From Sphaerotilus microaerophilus (GTDB lineage: Bacteria; Pseudomonadota; Gammaproteobacteria; Burkholderiales; Burkholderiaceae_C), in the NCBI RefSeq assembly GCF_023734135.1, contig NZ_AP025730.1:3286001-3350000 (forward strand): a stretch of 64,000 nucleotides of DNA, in the 5' to 3' direction. Below, piece by piece: positions 1 to 8,747 of this stretch. A model generated the notes under the pieces. The model was not told the origin of the DNA. It saw only the letters and a list, made by a program, of their open reading frames with translations, and made no database searches. Each line of letters begins with the position of its first letter. Position 1 is the first letter of the stretch. Made by a program: the position numbers and the translations under genes.

Positions 1-44
1 AGGGGAATGGGGACGGTTCCAGGTTCACCCGGAACTATCGGTCG

Positions 45-443
45 TTGCCGTTCAACCCTCGGTTGAAGGAACGGGCCAAGGCATTGCGCAAGGCGGGCAA
101 TCTGTCCGAAGTGCTGCTCTGGAATCAGCTCAGGAAGGGGCAGTTCAAGGGGCTGGATTTCGACCGGCAGAAGATCATTGGCAACTACATCGTGGACTTC
201 TTCTGCGCCGAGAAGAACACCGTCGTCGAGGTGGATGGCAGCAGTCACGACGACAAGGCGGACTATGACGCACAACGCGACGCCTTTCTGGCGGGGCTGG
301 GCCTGCATGTGGTCCATATCCTGGACAAGGACGTGAAGCAGGACATGGCCGCTGTCATGGGCTTCTTGATGCAGCAGATGTTTCCTGACCCGCAGGGCGC
401 CGTGACCTGGGATTCAAGCCGTTGCCTGGGTCACTCACGCTGA
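45..443 (+). CDS. DUF559 endonuclease-like protein
   Basis: A 132-residue protein starting at a TTG codon. Residues 1-112 fit the DUF559 family, a compact Vsr/PD-(D/E)XK-like fold found alone in many bacterial accessory regions. Visible landmarks are the basic N-terminal helix (LKERAKALRKAG), the segment YIVDFFCAEKNTVVEVDG with the D and ExD acidic residues expected of the nuclease core, and the following helix with D..R..FL. Family members are roughly 110-130 residues, so this one is full length; the last 20 residues look like a read-through tail. Substrate and pathway of the family are not established. No ATG occurs near the start, and the true start could lie before the window edge. Confidence 0.75.
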   Translation: MPFNPRLKERAKALRKAGNLSEVLLWNQLRKGQFKGLDFDRQKIIGNYIVDFFCAEKNTVVEVDGSSHDDKADYDAQRDAFLAGLGLHVVHILDKDVKQDMAAVMGFLMQQMFPDPQGAVTWDSSRCLGHSR

Positions 444-625
444 CTGTGCCGTCACTTTCCGCTGATGGCTGGCCTGGCAGTCGCCGCGTCGGCCCTGCCG
501 TTCGATTTCACCCATGTCGGCAACTTCGGACACATGAGCCACACCGGCGACTCCGCCGGCAAGGCAGCGCTGGCCAGTGACCCTGCCCCCCTGCCCTCCT
601 CCCGCCCTCGCCCCCGCTCAGCCTC
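444..625. other. short gap, no gene seen
   Basis: This lies between two convergent genes. I see no convincing coding frame, RNA or strong terminator in it. Confidence 0.4.
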
Positions 626-1288
626 TCAGGTCACCAGCACCCGCAGCGGGCTCGTCCAGGGTCCGGAACCCCGGTTGTTGACCCCGCGCATGCGCACCCA
701 GACGAAGCCGGGCCTCAAGTCATCGACAGTGAAGCGCTGTACCGAAAACACCGTCTGCACGTGCGACCAGACCGAGGCTTCAGTACTCACGCTGCTCGGG
801 TCGGTGGACGCGGTCTGCACCTCGTAGCCCAGCGCACCCTCGGCGCGGTTGGCATGCAGCTCGATCCGCCCGGTGTGTTCGGTCGGTGCACCGCGCAGGC
901 CAGCCATCGGCCCCGGCAGCGCACCATTGCCATTCGAGGCGCGCGCCTGCTCCTGCCTGAGCTCGAAGCCGGTGCTGCCCAGTTTGGCCACATCGCCGTT
1001 GGCCGTGAACTCCACGTAAGCGGCCAGGCGCTTCAGCAGCTCGACGAAGCTGCGCCGCGTTTCCTTGCGCACCGCGATCTTCTGCGAGTCGTGCGTCAAC
1101 GCTGCGTAGTAGGCGTCCCGGTACCCCTGGTAGGCCAAATCCAGCTGATCCCAGCTGGGTGTGGCGTCGCCCCAGGGCTGAGGAAACACCGGGTTCTCCT
1201 TCATCGCAGTCACCGCTGCGCCGCCGTAGGCGAGCAAATCCGGGTCGCTGCGCCGTTCCAGGCCAAGAATCAACTTCGGCTGAAGCAT
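626..1288 (-). CDS. Fibronectin-type-III-like hypothetical protein
   Basis: A 220-residue protein. The start MLQPKLILGLERRS was chosen because GGGGGAA sits about six bases upstream; in-frame ATGs 15-33 bases further upstream lack this signal. The N-terminal half is predicted helical. Residues about 135-220 resemble a fibronectin type III sandwich, with a closing pattern MRGVNNRGSGPWTSPLRV typical of the last strands of such domains. Proteins of this plan occur scattered in bacterial genomes, often near phage-like genes, with no assigned role. No signal peptide is visible, so it is probably cytoplasmic. It is the last gene of a minus-strand group that includes the SRAP gene. Confidence 0.6.
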   Translation of the reverse strand: MLQPKLILGLERRSDPDLLAYGGAAVTAMKENPVFPQPWGDATPSWDQLDLAYQGYRDAYYAALTHDSQKIAVRKETRRSFVELLKRLAAYVEFTANGDVAKLGSTGFELRQEQARASNGNGALPGPMAGLRGAPTEHTGRIELHANRAEGALGYEVQTASTDPSSVSTEASVWSHVQTVFSVQRFTVDDLRPGFVWVRMRGVNNRGSGPWTSPLRVLVT

Positions 1289-1476
1289 GATGAATTCCCC
1301 CATCGAATCAAGTCGCATCACCGTGATGCCCAGCCATCTTGCTGAGCCCTGGCGGCGCGGGGGGTCACTCGAAAGGGGGAAGCGGGCGTGAATGTTCCGC
1401 AGCGCCGGACCCCCTTTTGGGTTGGGGGCACCAGGAACCTGCAGCCGCTGTTCCCAGACGCGGCCACCGGTGCCAT

Positions 1477-2142
1477 TCAGGTCGGCGCAGGCTCGGCCAC
1501 GAACAGCTCGGCCGATGCCAGCCGCACCAGCTGGGCCGCCTGTTCCAGGGGCGCGTGCAGCCAGGTGTCCACGTCCTCAGGCTCGATCGGCACCACCGAC
1601 CGCTTGTCCTGCAGGTGGGCCGGCCGCTTGGGGTCGGGCTTGTGCATCCGCGCCATCAGCGGGTGGGCATCGGCGTTCAGGGTGAGCATGGTGTAGGACT
1701 CGACCAGCTCGCCCGTGGCCGGATCGGTCCAGGTGCTCCACAGCCCGGCCAGGCTCCAGGGCTCGCCATCTGCGCGAGTGAAGCGCCATGGCACGTGCCT
1801 GCCCGTCTCCCAGCAGGGCTCGAAGAAGGCGGCCGCCGGGATGACGCAGCGCTGTCCACGCGCCCAGGGGTGCTTGTAGCTGGCCTTCTGGGCCAGCTCT
1901 TCCGACCGGGCGTTGCAGGTGGGGTACTTGAGCTTGCGCTCCTTGGCGAACCAAGGGATCAGGGCCCACTGGCCGACCACCAGCTCGCGCCCGGGCGCAA
2001 CGGTGTCACGGGCAGCGCGGAGAAATGGGCCGGCGTAGGCCGGGAACATGTCATGCGCCCACCATCGCGGCTGGTTGCGCGCGCCGATGTGCCAGAAGCG
2101 CTCGATGGCCGCCTGCTCGGGGGTGATGTAGCGGGTGCACAT
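1477..2142 (-). CDS. yedK: SRAP domain protein (YedK/HMCES family)
   Basis: A 221-residue SOS-response-associated peptidase (SRAP) family protein. Members such as YedK form a covalent thiazolidine link to abasic sites in single-stranded DNA through Cys2 after removal of the initiator Met. The start was placed at MCTRYITPEQ because Cys2 must become N-terminal. The conserved segments are all visible: N-R (CNARSE), the WALIPWFAKE strand, RCVIPAAAFFEPCWE, and MLTLNADAHPLMARMHK, which contains the catalytic His. Length matches the family. The reading frame continues upstream without a stop for another 113 codons to an ATG with a good ribosome binding site at 2481. Use of that start would bury the catalytic cysteine (see separate entry). 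Confidence 0.88.
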   Translation of the reverse strand: MCTRYITPEQAAIERFWHIGARNQPRWWAHDMFPAYAGPFLRAARDTVAPGRELVVGQWALIPWFAKERKLKYPTCNARSEELAQKASYKHPWARGQRCVIPAAAFFEPCWETGRHVPWRFTRADGEPWSLAGLWSTWTDPATGELVESYTMLTLNADAHPLMARMHKPDPKRPAHLQDKRSVVPIEPEDVDTWLHAPLEQAAQLVRLASAELFVAEPAPT

Positions 2143-2481
2143 GCGCGTGACTCTAGCGGCCGCGCGCTGTCCATGCCAATCTGGCCGCGCTTCGCGGAAA
2201 CCCTGGTCCTGCAGGTCGAAGCTGAAGACCTGTGCGGGTGGGGAACGGGTGCCGGTGTGGATCGAACCCTCGATGGACCACCTCGCCACGGTGGTTGTGC
2301 CGAACGACGCGATCACGCAGCGCAAGTCTTCGCCTTGCTCCACCGTCACTGGACCCAACAGACACTGCGGGCACTTGAACCAGTCGCGTGCATCGCTGAA
2401 CTCCACGAATCGCTGCTCGATCCTCTCAAACCGGCGGGCGGCGTGAATCAGTCGATCCAGTGTTCTTGGATCAAGTCGCAT
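2143..2481 (-). other. In-frame 113-codon extension upstream of SRAP
   Basis: From ATG at 2481, preceded by GGGAG six bases upstream, an open frame runs without a stop straight into the SRAP gene. Its first about 75 residues look protein-like (RTLDRLIHAARRFERIEQRF, then a CPxC...C pattern in FKCPQCLLGPVTVEQ). The last 35 residues before MCTRY look less like coding. It begins 22 bp after the stop of the nuclease-like gene that was split by IS3. It could be a separate small gene that lost its stop, or an N-terminal fusion. I do not recognise the domain. Confidence 0.35.
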
Positions 2482-2503
2482 CGGCAGCTCCCTGTGTATC
2501 ACT

Positions 2504-3573
2504 CTATCGGTCCGTGCCGTCTTGCGCCTTGCGCGCAGACTGGCGGTCCTGCACGGCGCGAAGACCTCGTTCAAATAACGAGTCTGCGTCGGGGAACCGT
2601 ACGAGCTCGTTCTGCACTTCGTCGAGATCCTCGCGCGTGATGACCAATACACCCAGATCAGCCGCTGGCCCGGCATCCGCAGCAACCTGTTCGCCCGTCA
2701 TGGCGGTGACGATGACCGGCAGCACCCGCAGATGCTTCATGTTGGATGCGGCCAGCGAATCTCGCACATTGACTGTTCGAGCCGCCAGCCTCGATAGTTT
2801 TCCTTCCGCGCGCAGCAGACCCAGTGTGCACTCCACCACCAAGAAATCCCCGTGCGACGTCGTCGCAATGACATCAAAGGTGTCGCGCGTCTTGGCGTGC
2901 GTCCCGAAAGATGCGACGGAGAAACCCAGTGCCCAAAGCAGCCAGGCAATCGCTGCCTCAAAGTCGTCGGCTGCCTTGCCTCTTGGCGGCATCTCGGGGT
3001 GCAGGTAGGTCTGTGTCAGCGAGCCCGAGGGATCGACCAGCGAGAGGATGGCGCCCCGGGGGTTCAGGAAGGATGTGGGATCAGCGCGCCACTGAACGTG
3101 GTGAGCCTCGCCAGCGTATGATGCGATGCACTGAACGACGGAGCCGGCTGGAACCTCGATACTGCCAACGCCGACGACGGCAAGGTCGCGTTCACTCCAA
3201 GTCAAGTCCGTGCCTCGAATGGCGCCGCGGTGAACTACTCGACCTTGATGGACGATACGAAAGCCGAGCTTCGCCTGCGCGCGGTCCAGTGAACTCGCCA
3301 TCCAAACGCCGACGTTTGCCCGTGTTCCGGTGACCGAAGACTCGGCAAGCACTTCGATCGCAGTTCGCGCGACCACTTCGAGCAATGCGCGATCGCCGCG
3401 CAAAGTGCCGAGACCGTAGTCGATGGCCAACTCTTGCACAGTGTCGTATGGGAAGTCTGCAGCCTTCAGAAGCCAATCCGACTCCGGTTGCGACAGCAGA
3501 TCGGTAACGTGCCCACCACCGATGGACAACACGGCCAGCCGATTGCCCGCACTGAGACCTTCGGGGTGGAGCA
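2504..3573 (-). pseudogene. 3' part of IS-split gene, PD-(D/E)XK-like C-terminus
   Basis: This is the C-terminal 356 codons of a gene cut by the IS3-family element at 3577-4897. Removing the element and one copy of the GTG duplication joins this piece in frame to the 5' part at 4901-5258, giving a continuous 476-residue protein. The C-terminal region (FEAAIAWLLWALGFSVASFG, then FDVIA..DFLVVECTLG) has the alpha-beta layout of PD-(D/E)XK nucleases, with D and ExT standing where D and ExK usually occur. The N-terminal part is unrecognised. An ATG within it (3532) could still give a 342-residue product containing the nuclease-like domain. Confidence 0.75.
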
Positions 3574-3615
3574 GTGTGAATCGCCCCGGTTTCCGTGGAG
3601 GCTGTTTGGTTTAAG

Positions 3616-4566
3616 TCAGGCCGCCACCGTGGTGGTCTGACTGGCGCGCTGCCGGTAGTAGTTTGCCTCAGCCTCTGCCGGCGGGATGTAGCCGATGGGT
3701 TCGAGCAAACGATGGTTGTTGAACCAAGCCACCCATTCGAGCGTGGCAAGTTCTACCGCTTCCTTGGTCTTCCAGGGGGCTCGACGATGGATCAGCTCGG
3801 CTTTGTAGAGGCCGTTGATGGTCTCGGCCAGGGCGTTGTCATAACTGTCTCCTTTGCTGCCCACAGAGGGCTCAATGCCTGCTTCTGCAAGCCGCTCTGA
3901 GTACCGGATGGACACGTATTGCGAGCCGCGATCCGAGTGGTGGATCAGGCTGCTGTCTCGCTCGGGCTGCCTTGCATAGAGCGCCTGCTCCAGGGCGTCG
4001 AGGACGAAGTCCGTGCGCATCGAGCTGCTGACGCGCCAGCCCACGATGCGTCTGGCAAATACGTCGATGACGAAGGCCACGTACAGCCACCCCTGCCAGG
4101 TCGAGACGTAGGTGAAGTCCGAGACCCAGAGCTGGTTCGGTCGATCGGCCTTGAACTGCCGGTTGACCTTGTCCAGCGGGCACTGCGCTTTCTTGTCACT
4201 GATCGTCGTGCGCACGACCTTGCCGCGCATCACGCCGCGCAGGCCGAGGCGACGCATCAGGCGTTCGACCGTGCACCGCGCTGCCGCCGTTCCTTCGCGG
4301 GCCAGTTGACGCCAGACTTTGTCGGCGCCGTAGACCTGCATGTTGGTCTGCCATACGCGTTCGATCTGGGGCGCCAGAACGTCATCGCGTTGGGCTCGTG
4401 TGCAGCGTCTGTGCGGCTCGCGTTGAAGCGCCGCGTACCGTCGATACCCAGATGGGGAAATCTGCAGAACCTTGCAGATCGGCTCGACCCCAAACGTATC
4501 CCGGTGCTCGTCGATGAGCTCCCTCAGAACTTGAATCGGCGGTCGAGCTCCGCCTGGGCGAAAAAA
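3616..4566 (-). CDS. IS3-family transposase OrfB (DDE integrase core)
   Basis: This is the catalytic half of the IS3 transposase. The rve core is intact: D in [17 protein letters not shown] in [13 protein letters not shown], and E in [18 protein letters not shown], followed by the usual [18 protein letters not shown] tail. The frame is open back to 4566 but has no good start codon before the internal ATG at 4341. It is therefore expected to be made as an OrfAB fusion by -1 frameshifting at T TTT TTC (4566-4560) inside orfA. The segment [18 protein letters not shown] just after the junction is the normal HTH_21 region of these proteins. Confidence 0.92.
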   Translation of the reverse strand, partial: FFRPGGARPPIQVLRELIDEHRDTFGVEPICKVLQISPSGYRRYAALQREPHRRCTRAQRDDVLAPQIERVWQTNMQVYGADKVWRQLAREGTAAARCTVERLMRRLGLRGVMRGKVVRTTISDKKAQCPLDKVNRQFKADRPNQLWVSDFTYVSTWQGWLYVAFVIDVFARRIVGWRVSSSMRTDFVLDALEQALYARQPERDSSLIHHSDRGSQYVSIRYSERLAEAGIEPSVGSKGDSYDNALAETINGLYKAELIHRRAPWKTKEAVELATLEWVAWFNNHRLLEPIGYIPPAEAEANYYRQRASQTTTVAA

Positions 4567-4847
4567 GCGCTCGCTACCTTCAGGATCTCGTTTGCCCGGC
4601 GCAGTTCCTTGACCTCGCGCTCCAACTCCTTGACGCGCTGGGCCTCCGATGTCGTGACGCCTTCACGCACACCCGCATCGATCTCCTGACGCTTGACCCA
4701 GGTCAGCAACGTCTGCGGCACGCAGCCGATCTTCGGCGCAATCGACTCCACCGCCATCCACAACGACGGGTACTCCCCGCGATGCTCCTGCACCATCCGC
4801 ACGGCCCTCTCACGGACCTCAGGTGAGAACTTGTTCGACTTGTTCAT
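4524..4847 (-). CDS. IS3-family transposase OrfA (HTH)
   Basis: A 107-residue DNA-binding subunit of the IS3 element. It has an N-terminal helix-turn-helix ([15 protein letters not shown] through [14 protein letters not shown]) and a C-terminal leucine-zipper-like helix ([20 protein letters not shown]) for multimerisation. Length is normal for OrfA. The slippery sequence for the OrfAB fusion lies 13 codons before its stop. Confidence 0.92.
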   Translation of the reverse strand: MNKSNKFSPEVRERAVRMVQEHRGEYPSLWMAVESIAPKIGCVPQTLLTWVKRQEIDAGVREGVTTSEAQRVKELEREVKELRRANEILKVASAFFAQAELDRRFKF

Positions 4848-4900
4848 GGCTCCATCTTCTCAAAGGTTGGAGCCTCCTCGAAACCCGGGGCGATTCAGTG

Positions 4901-5258
4901 TCGGTGGCGCGACGTAGATTCCGACTTGTTCGTTGCTTGGCAGCATGAAGCACCCGAGACCGGCTACGTGAAACCCAGCGGCCGATGCAAGCGCGCGCGT
5001 TGCGCCTTGTACGTCTGTCTCTTCCTGGTTCAGCAGAACCTGGTGGGCTTCAACGCGGCCCGCCCGAAAAGGCGCCTTGACTTCAGTGTCACTACCGACG
5101 TCGAGGACGATCCGGCCAGACACTAGTTCCAGGGTCTCGCCGCTGCGTACGCCAAGGACATGGAGCCGCGCCACTGTGTACGCGGCACGCCAACCAGCGA
5201 TGGCCTCGAAGTAGGCAATGAGCTGGCGTTCCGAGTGCTCGTTCAATTCAACCTCCAA
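4901..5258 (-). pseudogene. 5' part of the IS3-split gene
   Basis: This is the N-terminal 119 codons (MEVELNEHSERQLIAYFEAI...) of the gene whose remainder lies at 2504-3573. The reading frame runs into the IS3 end and stops soon afterwards. I cannot assign a domain to this part. Placed together with the C-terminal nuclease-like domain and neighbouring DUF559, SRAP and DUF3883 genes, a role in genome defence or DNA metabolism is an inference from context only. Confidence 0.7.
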
Positions 5259-6196
5259 ACACCCCGGCGAGGAGCGCAGCGAGCACGTCTCAGCCCTGTG
5301 CTGCGAGCAGTGCGTCGATCTTTCCGCGGGTCAAGGATTCGTTTGTCATTGGGCCGAGTTCTTCGGGCTGCGATAGACAGACAACGGCCGGCTCCTCGCT
5401 GGTCGCGGGATCTTACTAGCCGCGCCCGCGCCGACGTCAGAAGGTGCCGACTAGCAACTACCGCGTTGGTCGCTCTGCTCATCAAAGCTGACGGTCAACA
5501 TGTCTACTGTGAATGCCGGGGTTCAGTCTGGAGCGACTCTTCCCCAGCACCTACGCGCAGCCGTTCGTAGCCGGGAAGGTGTGTCGAAACCCGCTCCTCA
5601 ACAACAGACAGCCCAGCGCTGCCGACCCCATGGCGGATGCGCAGTGGCCGCTGCTCCTCCGACAGGTCAGACCCAGTCTGCTCGAAGCTATCCAGCTGTA
5701 CACACTCGTGCGTGCAGGCCGCTGACTATCCTGCGCAGGACTGTTGGTTGCCGAAACAGCCACAGCCAATGGGCAGCGGACACCGGCCGATGGCCTGGCC
5801 GGATGGCGTCACGGCGTCGGTGGACCGGGCTGACGGGTGCGCGGCAGTGGCCTGCTGCGGTGCAGGCTGGGCTTGTGCGGCCCGCGGAGGGGTCATGCCG
5901 TGCTGCAGGCCGCTGCCTGCAGGGTGTGGGCGCGGGCATGCAATCAGGCGGGGTGCTGCCAGCTGGCTTGCGGAGTGGCTTTGTTGCGCTGTGGACCGGG
6001 CTTGATGCGGCGTCGGGCCGGCCTGATGAGCTGCAGGAAGGGGCCTGTGGCGGGTGGTGGCACCTCTTTCGGCACCGCGGCACCTGCCTCGCCCGGTGCG
6101 GCCGATGTCGGCCGGCCCGTCGCTACTGGTGACGAGCTGCAGGCCCTGCAGCTCGCCGCTGGGCGAGTGCCCCACGCGGATGCTGCCTCCGGAATC
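5259..6196. other. Non-coding or degenerate stretch
   Basis: About 940 bp without a convincing gene. Several overlapping open frames exist on both strands, but their predicted proteins are rich in Arg, Cys, Trp and Ser and look like GC-driven shadows. The part from about 5890 to 6040 resembles a stretch at 8380-8520 (see repeat entries), with phrases reading CRAAGRCLQGVG and PDELQ in the same order. This suggests debris of a repeated coding sequence. Confidence 0.4.
5912..6037 (+). repeat. Degenerate repeat copy 1
   Basis: It begins GCTGCCTGCAGGGTGT and about 110 bp later contains CCTGATGAGCTGCAG. The same two blocks occur in the same order and about 108 bp apart at 8398-8520. Between them the match is loose. 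The two copies bracket the DUF3883 gene and the TIR/WD40 remnant. Confidence 0.4.
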
Positions 6197-7366
6197 TCAC
6201 TGCAAGCTGGCCCGCCAGGTCGCCGGATCCAGATGCACGTGCTGCTCGACCGGTCCAACCAGCTCGAAGAATCGAGGGCTATGGCGGAAGTCGAAGACGC
6301 GACAGAGGCGGAAGCGCTCGGGCTCGGAGCGGGCGAATTCGAGTTCGTTGGCGGTGACGAAGAAGGGCGTGGTGTCGCCCAGGGCGGTGGTCTTCACTTC
6401 CAGGTAGCGCGGACTGCCGTCGCGCTCGAAGGAGAGAACGTCATAGCCCAGTCCGTCGCCATCGTCCAGCGCCACATGGCGCACTTGGTCGGCGAGTTGG
6501 CCGAGGCCATCGCGTTCTGCCAGTCGCCAGCGCTCGAACGCCACGACGAACTTCTCTCCTGCAAGACCCAACTGGCGATTGTGGGTCTCGCGTTCGACAT
6601 AGTTGCGCTTGATCGGTGTTCGCACCCGGTAGGGTGCTGCAGGCTCCTCTATGCGGGCTTGACGGGGTGGAACGTCGGCCAGCACGCGCATGAAGTCCGG
6701 GTTGGTGACCTCGATGGCTGGGCGGTCGATGAAGGATTCGGCGGCGCGGTCGAGGTCGGCGAAACGTTCCATCTGGTCCAGGACGACTTCGGTGAGCACC
6801 AGCGTCTGGGCGTTCTCGGCCGGGACGTAACCCGCCAGCGTCGGGTAGCCCAATCGCTGCAACACGGCGCTGACATTGCGGTGCTTGAACTCGATCGCGG
6901 CTTCTGAGCGGCCATCCAGCCTGGACAGCAGGGCGCGGCGGTGCGCCGACTTGTTGAAGCTCTGGCCATTCAGGTACTGGGTCAGCATCTGTAGGTGGTC
7001 GGCCACCAGCAATCGGACCTCGTCGGCGGACCAATCGCGTCGACCACGCGGCTCAGCCAACTCAAACGCCGCGCCCTCGTTCTGAACGACCACCTCGAAG
7101 CCCAATCGCTCCAGTACTTTGCGAACGGTGGCATCGCCGCCTGGGAATTCTTCCGCCGTCAGGGCCTTGCCGAATTGCAGCGTGCAAGCGACGCCGACGA
7201 TGGCGTTGGAATCGCAGAGCTCGCCGGTACGCGGGTGCCTCACGAAGTAGACCCGGGCAGGCCCAAAGCCATGCTGGCCCAAAAAGGCCTGACGGCCACT
7301 CTCTGCGAAAAGGTCGAGCGCCTGGATTACGGCGCTGCGGTGGAGCGAGGAAAGCGGGCTGGACAT
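6197..7366 (-). CDS. DUF3883 domain protein
   Basis: A 389-residue protein starting at MSSPLSSLHRSAVIQALDLF; longer in-frame starts exist upstream but the added residues (Arg/Pro-rich) look non-coding. The C-terminal about 110 residues match DUF3883, a PD-(D/E)XK-like domain first noted in the plant NO VEIN protein. Visible are NRQLGLAGEKFVVAFERWRL, then GLGYDVLSFERDGSPRYLEVK (D and ExK), and TPFFVTANELEFA. The N-terminal and middle parts contain helical segments of unknown role. DUF3883 proteins are frequent in defence islands, often beside helicases or restriction systems; here the neighbours are other nuclease-like genes and a TIR remnant. Biochemical activity is not established. Confidence 0.82.
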   Translation of the reverse strand: MSSPLSSLHRSAVIQALDLFAESGRQAFLGQHGFGPARVYFVRHPRTGELCDSNAIVGVACTLQFGKALTAEEFPGGDATVRKVLERLGFEVVVQNEGAAFELAEPRGRRDWSADEVRLLVADHLQMLTQYLNGQSFNKSAHRRALLSRLDGRSEAAIEFKHRNVSAVLQRLGYPTLAGYVPAENAQTLVLTEVVLDQMERFADLDRAAESFIDRPAIEVTNPDFMRVLADVPPRQARIEEPAAPYRVRTPIKRNYVERETHNRQLGLAGEKFVVAFERWRLAERDGLGQLADQVRHVALDDGDGLGYDVLSFERDGSPRYLEVKTTALGDTTPFFVTANELEFARSEPERFRLCRVFDFRHSPRFFELVGPVEQHVHLDPATWRASLQ

Positions 7367-7645
7367 GGGCGCGGAAACTCGTGGGCGAGTACGAACCAGG
7401 TTACCAGGCGCCGGCTCTGCAGACCGGCCATTGGCGCGCTGTGGAGTGCGCTTGCGGCGCTGTGGGGTGGCTGTGGACGGCTTTGGGCGGAGGCAACTCC
7501 CCCTTGCCAACCTTTTGCCAAAGGGTGGCCTGGTTGCTGACTTTGAACGTGGAGGCGCTCGCGCTCAGCGCGACCCGCTGCCCGTTGGAGGCGGGAGCTA
7601 TCACTGCACGCCTGCTCCCTGCCACCAGGCGCGCGTTGCGTGATT
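7367..7645. other. Spacer upstream of DUF3883 and TIR remnant
   Basis: About 280 bp between divergent genes. No clear operator or RNA is visible. The last bases, from about 7646, begin a segment shared with the upstream side of the second TIR remnant. Confidence 0.35.
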
Positions 7646-7679
7646 TTGTCCCCACCGCTCCCTTGGAGCGCGCCGTGCC

Positions 7680-8064
7680 ATGGCATTCAGCGATGACGTT
7701 TTCACCAGCTACGCCCACCTGGACAACCAGGCGCTGACGGCTGGCAGCGAGGGTTGGATCTCCTGCTTCGCTGACGCGCTGGGCAAACGCCTGAGTGAGG
7801 TGATGGGGAAACTACTGTGTATCTGGAGCGACCCCAAACGCCCTGTGGCCTGCGCTGCGCCAGCTCGACGCGCCCGCGGCGACGGCGCTGCTGTCACCCG
7901 ACAGCGCGGCCACCGGCGCCATGTTGGGCGCCACGCGCAGTGGGCTGCTGGTGCAGGCCCGGTGCCAGCGTGCCGACCGGCCGTTCAGCGCGGCGGAGTG
8001 GGCCACCTACCTGCCCAAGCTGGTCTGCTATGCGCCCGAGGTGGCCCAGGCCTGCGTCCGGTAG
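7680..8064 (+). pseudogene. TIR-WD40 gene remnant with internal deletion
   Basis: The first about 52 codons (MAFSDDVFTSYAHLDNQALT... to KLLCIWSDPK) are the start of a TIR domain: the strand DVFxSYAHLDN and the region before the WRDP motif. From about 7842, in the +1 frame, the sequence reads LWPALRQLDAPAATALLSPDS, a broken WD40-type repeat, then RPFSAAEWATYLPKL and a stop at 8062-8064. The AEWxxYLP tail is characteristic of the C-terminus of large bacterial ATPase/WD40 proteins. I conclude that a long TIR-(ATPase)-WD40 gene lost its whole middle. TIR domains in such proteins are usually NAD-consuming effectors of antiphage immunity. Confidence 0.65.
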
Positions 8065-8220
8065 GGCTTCTGCCCGGAGCGGAGGGCACCGCGGCGGCAG
8101 CCGTCCTGAAGCGATAGGCGGCCGGCCATGTGAGTCCAGCGTTGAAGTGCAGCGGTCGGGCAGCGCTTGCGCGCACCGCGAGGCCGGACCGACGCGAGGC
8201 GGGTGCGACCCGAGTGCTGA

Positions 8221-8334
8221 ACAGGTCCTGCAAACGAGCTGCAGGCGGCTCGTCACACCCTGCAGACAGCGCCCGACGAGCTGACAGAGGCGCGTCACAC
8301 CCTGACAGGCGCAGTCGATGAGGCGGCAACGTGA
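8221..8334 (+). pseudogene. Coiled-coil-like gene fragment
   Basis: A 37-codon open stretch between stops reads NELQAARHTLQTAPDELTEA followed by RHTLTGAVDEAAT. RHTL recurs 17 residues apart. The composition is that of an amphipathic helix with repeats, unlike the shadow frames around it. There is no start codon, so this is a relic. The parent protein is not recognised. Confidence 0.35.
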
Positions 8335-8397
8335 GCCAGACGCCGGGCAAGCTGCGCTTGCGGGCCTCAAAGGGTGGTTTTGCCGAGCTGCGGGACG

Positions 8398-8520
8398 CTG
8401 CCTGCAGGGTGTCGGTACTGGCCTGCAGCACGCACAAGGCTGTCTGCAGACCTGCGGGCAGCCCTTGATGAGCAGTGGGTCGCACATGTTGCGCTGTCGG
8501 TCCGCCCTGATGAGCTGCAG
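8398..8520 (+). repeat. Degenerate repeat copy 2
   Basis: It opens with GCTGCCTGCAGGGTGT and ends with CCTGATGAGCTGCAG, the same blocks and nearly the same spacing as 5912-6037. Translated, both copies give RAAGRCLQGVG in one frame and PDELQ in another, which suggests indels since duplication. Confidence 0.4.
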
Positions 8521-8747
8521 AGCCAGCTCGTTCCGGTGTGCTGCGGCGTTGCTGCCGGGCAGGCTACCGTGGTTGGATCAGGGCCCAAGGTCTGCCTGGG
8601 CCGCGGCTGAGCGACTGGTCCGCACTGCGACCGCAGGGCTGGGCGCGAGACCCCTTGCTCAGTGCGCCGACACGCGCCAGGGAATGGCGGGCCGGCTTGG
8701 GGGCGGCCCGGCTCTCGGCCCGCTTGTGGGCGCCGGCACAGGTTGTC

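Larger units (their letters stand above)
3577..4897 (-). mobile_element. Complete IS3-family insertion sequence (1321 bp)
   Basis: The ends are imperfect inverted repeats beginning TGAATCGCCCCGG at the left and, read inward from the right, TGAATCGCCCCGGG; similarity continues for about 30 bp. The 5'-TGA...TCA-3' termini are typical of IS3. A 3-bp direct repeat GTG flanks it at 3574-3576 and 4898-4900. It carries orfA and orfB on the minus strand linked by a -1 slippery heptamer, so it looks complete and possibly active. It disrupts a gene with a predicted nuclease domain. Confidence 0.92.
8065..8747. other. Degenerate stretch with gene debris
   Basis: About 680 bp with no intact gene. It contains a short helical coding-like fragment at 8221-8334 and the second copy of the degenerate repeat at 8398-8520. 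Open frames on either strand are short and compositionally poor. Confidence 0.4.
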
